Part shown: positions 6,582-7,121 of the stretch, one piece after another | How the letters are laid out: each line of letters opens with the position of its first letter | How positions within the stretch are numbered: the stretch's first letter is position 1 | Assembly: GCA_003488655.1 (NCBI GenBank) | Contig: DNKW01000027.1 | Span: 1-7,121, forward strand | Reading direction: 5' to 3' | Length of the DNA stretch: 7,121 nucleotides | DNA from: Candidatus Altimarinota bacterium | GTDB taxonomy: Bacteria; Patescibacteriota; Gracilibacteria; BD1-5; UBA2023 | Notes under the pieces: model-generated | Seen by the model: the letters and a program-made list of their open reading frames with translations, nothing else | Databases searched by the model: none | Told to the model about the DNA's origin: nothing | Position numbers and translations under genes: made by a program

Positions 6582-7121
6582 ATGCAAATAATCCATTCTC
6601 CGAATCCCGTCAATCTTGCCCGAGAAGCTGTTTGAGTTTTTCTTCTTATGCTTCAAACAATCGGAGAAAAACAATCGACCGTTACTGTGGGTCTTTCCGG
6701 AGGAACTTCACTTTTGCCCTTTTACGAGACTCTGAGAAACTCTTTTTCTTCTGTGGACGCGAACCTTCGCCAAAAAATCCGATTTGCGTTTCTCGATGAA
6801 CGGTTCGTTCCGCTCGACCATTCGGATAGTAATTATCGACTCCTTTCCGAGGTGTTTTTCACTCCGCTCCTCGAAAAACATCTTTTGTCGGCACGACAAA
6901 TTCTTCCTGTTCGGACAGATGTGATTAATCCAACAACAGAATATTCTTCCCGAGTTCCCCAGATTGATATCGGGCTCTTCGGAGCCGGTCCAGATGGACA
7001 TATCGCTTCGCTCTTTCCAAATCATCCATGACTTCGGGAGAGAAGCGAGGGATATATCCTCGTTCATGATTCACCGAAGCCTCCATCGGATCGGATTTCC
7101 GTTTCGGTTCCGTACGTCCAA
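6582..7121 (+). CDS. pgl: 6-phosphogluconolactonase, runs off the right edge
   Basis: Pgl hydrolyses 6-phosphogluconolactone, the product of Zwf, to 6-phosphogluconate. Exactly 180 codons are in the window. Visible motifs in family order are VGLSGGTSL, FLDERFVPLDHSDSNYR, GAGPDGHIASLFP and SPKPPSDRISVSVP, all typical of the DevB-type (SOL/DevB, sugar-isomerase-fold) lactonase. TGA occurs at codon 18 (6633-6635) and codon 150 (7029-7031). Both must be read through: the first joins the N-terminal helix LAREAV to the rest, and the second sits between the ASLFP loop and the PKPP segment. The ATG at 6582 gives the usual start about 35 residues ahead of the SGG loop; a start at 6648 would lose the first helix. 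It is probably co-transcribed with zwf. The usual family length (about 230-260 residues) suggests the missing part is 50-80 residues. Confidence 0.96.

Overview
The window reads as part of a Candidate Phyla Radiation genome that translates UGA as glycine (NCBI code 25), which points to Ca. Gracilibacteria or Absconditabacteria (SR1). With standard stops, most genes here fall apart into pieces. If TGA is read as Gly, eight of the ten genes become single intact or window-edge-truncated frames. The 15 in-frame TGA codons include the first Gly of the TilS SGGPDS loop, the Gly of the RNHCP motif PGDRAS, and two adjacent TGA codons in glucose-6-phosphate dehydrogenase. Every gene whose end is visible stops at TAA or TAG, never TGA. 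The oxidative pentose-phosphate genes lean slightly towards Gracilibacteria, but the lineage is not settled by this sequence alone.

Layout, left to right. (1) The 5' end of dprA, on the minus strand, runs off the left edge. (2) A divergent, good sigma70-type promoter drives a 200-residue protein of unknown function with a possible FISUMP/C-type-lectin-like C-terminus. (3) A bidirectional terminator separates it from a convergent, tightly packed five-gene minus-strand operon. In transcription order the operon holds a 78-residue two-helix membrane protein, a membrane-anchored bacterial PH-domain protein, a 162-residue protein of unknown function, an RNHCP zinc-ribbon-like protein, and tilS. (4) A short AT-rich divergent promoter region at about 3648-3775 leads into a plus-strand PilB/GspE-type ATPase. 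(5) After an AT-rich hairpin come zwf and pgl, the first two steps of the oxidative pentose-phosphate pathway; pgl runs off the right edge.

How the genes relate. zwf and pgl catalyse consecutive reactions (glucose-6-phosphate to 6-phosphogluconolactone to 6-phosphogluconate, with NADPH made) and probably share a transcript. DprA and the pilus-type ATPase are both familiar parts of DNA uptake by type IV pilus-based competence, although here they belong to separate transcription units. TilS makes lysidine in tRNA-Ile(CAU) and is a housekeeping gene. The membrane and PH-domain genes upstream of tilS have no assignable role.

No rRNA, tRNA, CRISPR array or insertion sequence was seen. Starts are mostly AUG with little or no Shine-Dalgarno sequence.
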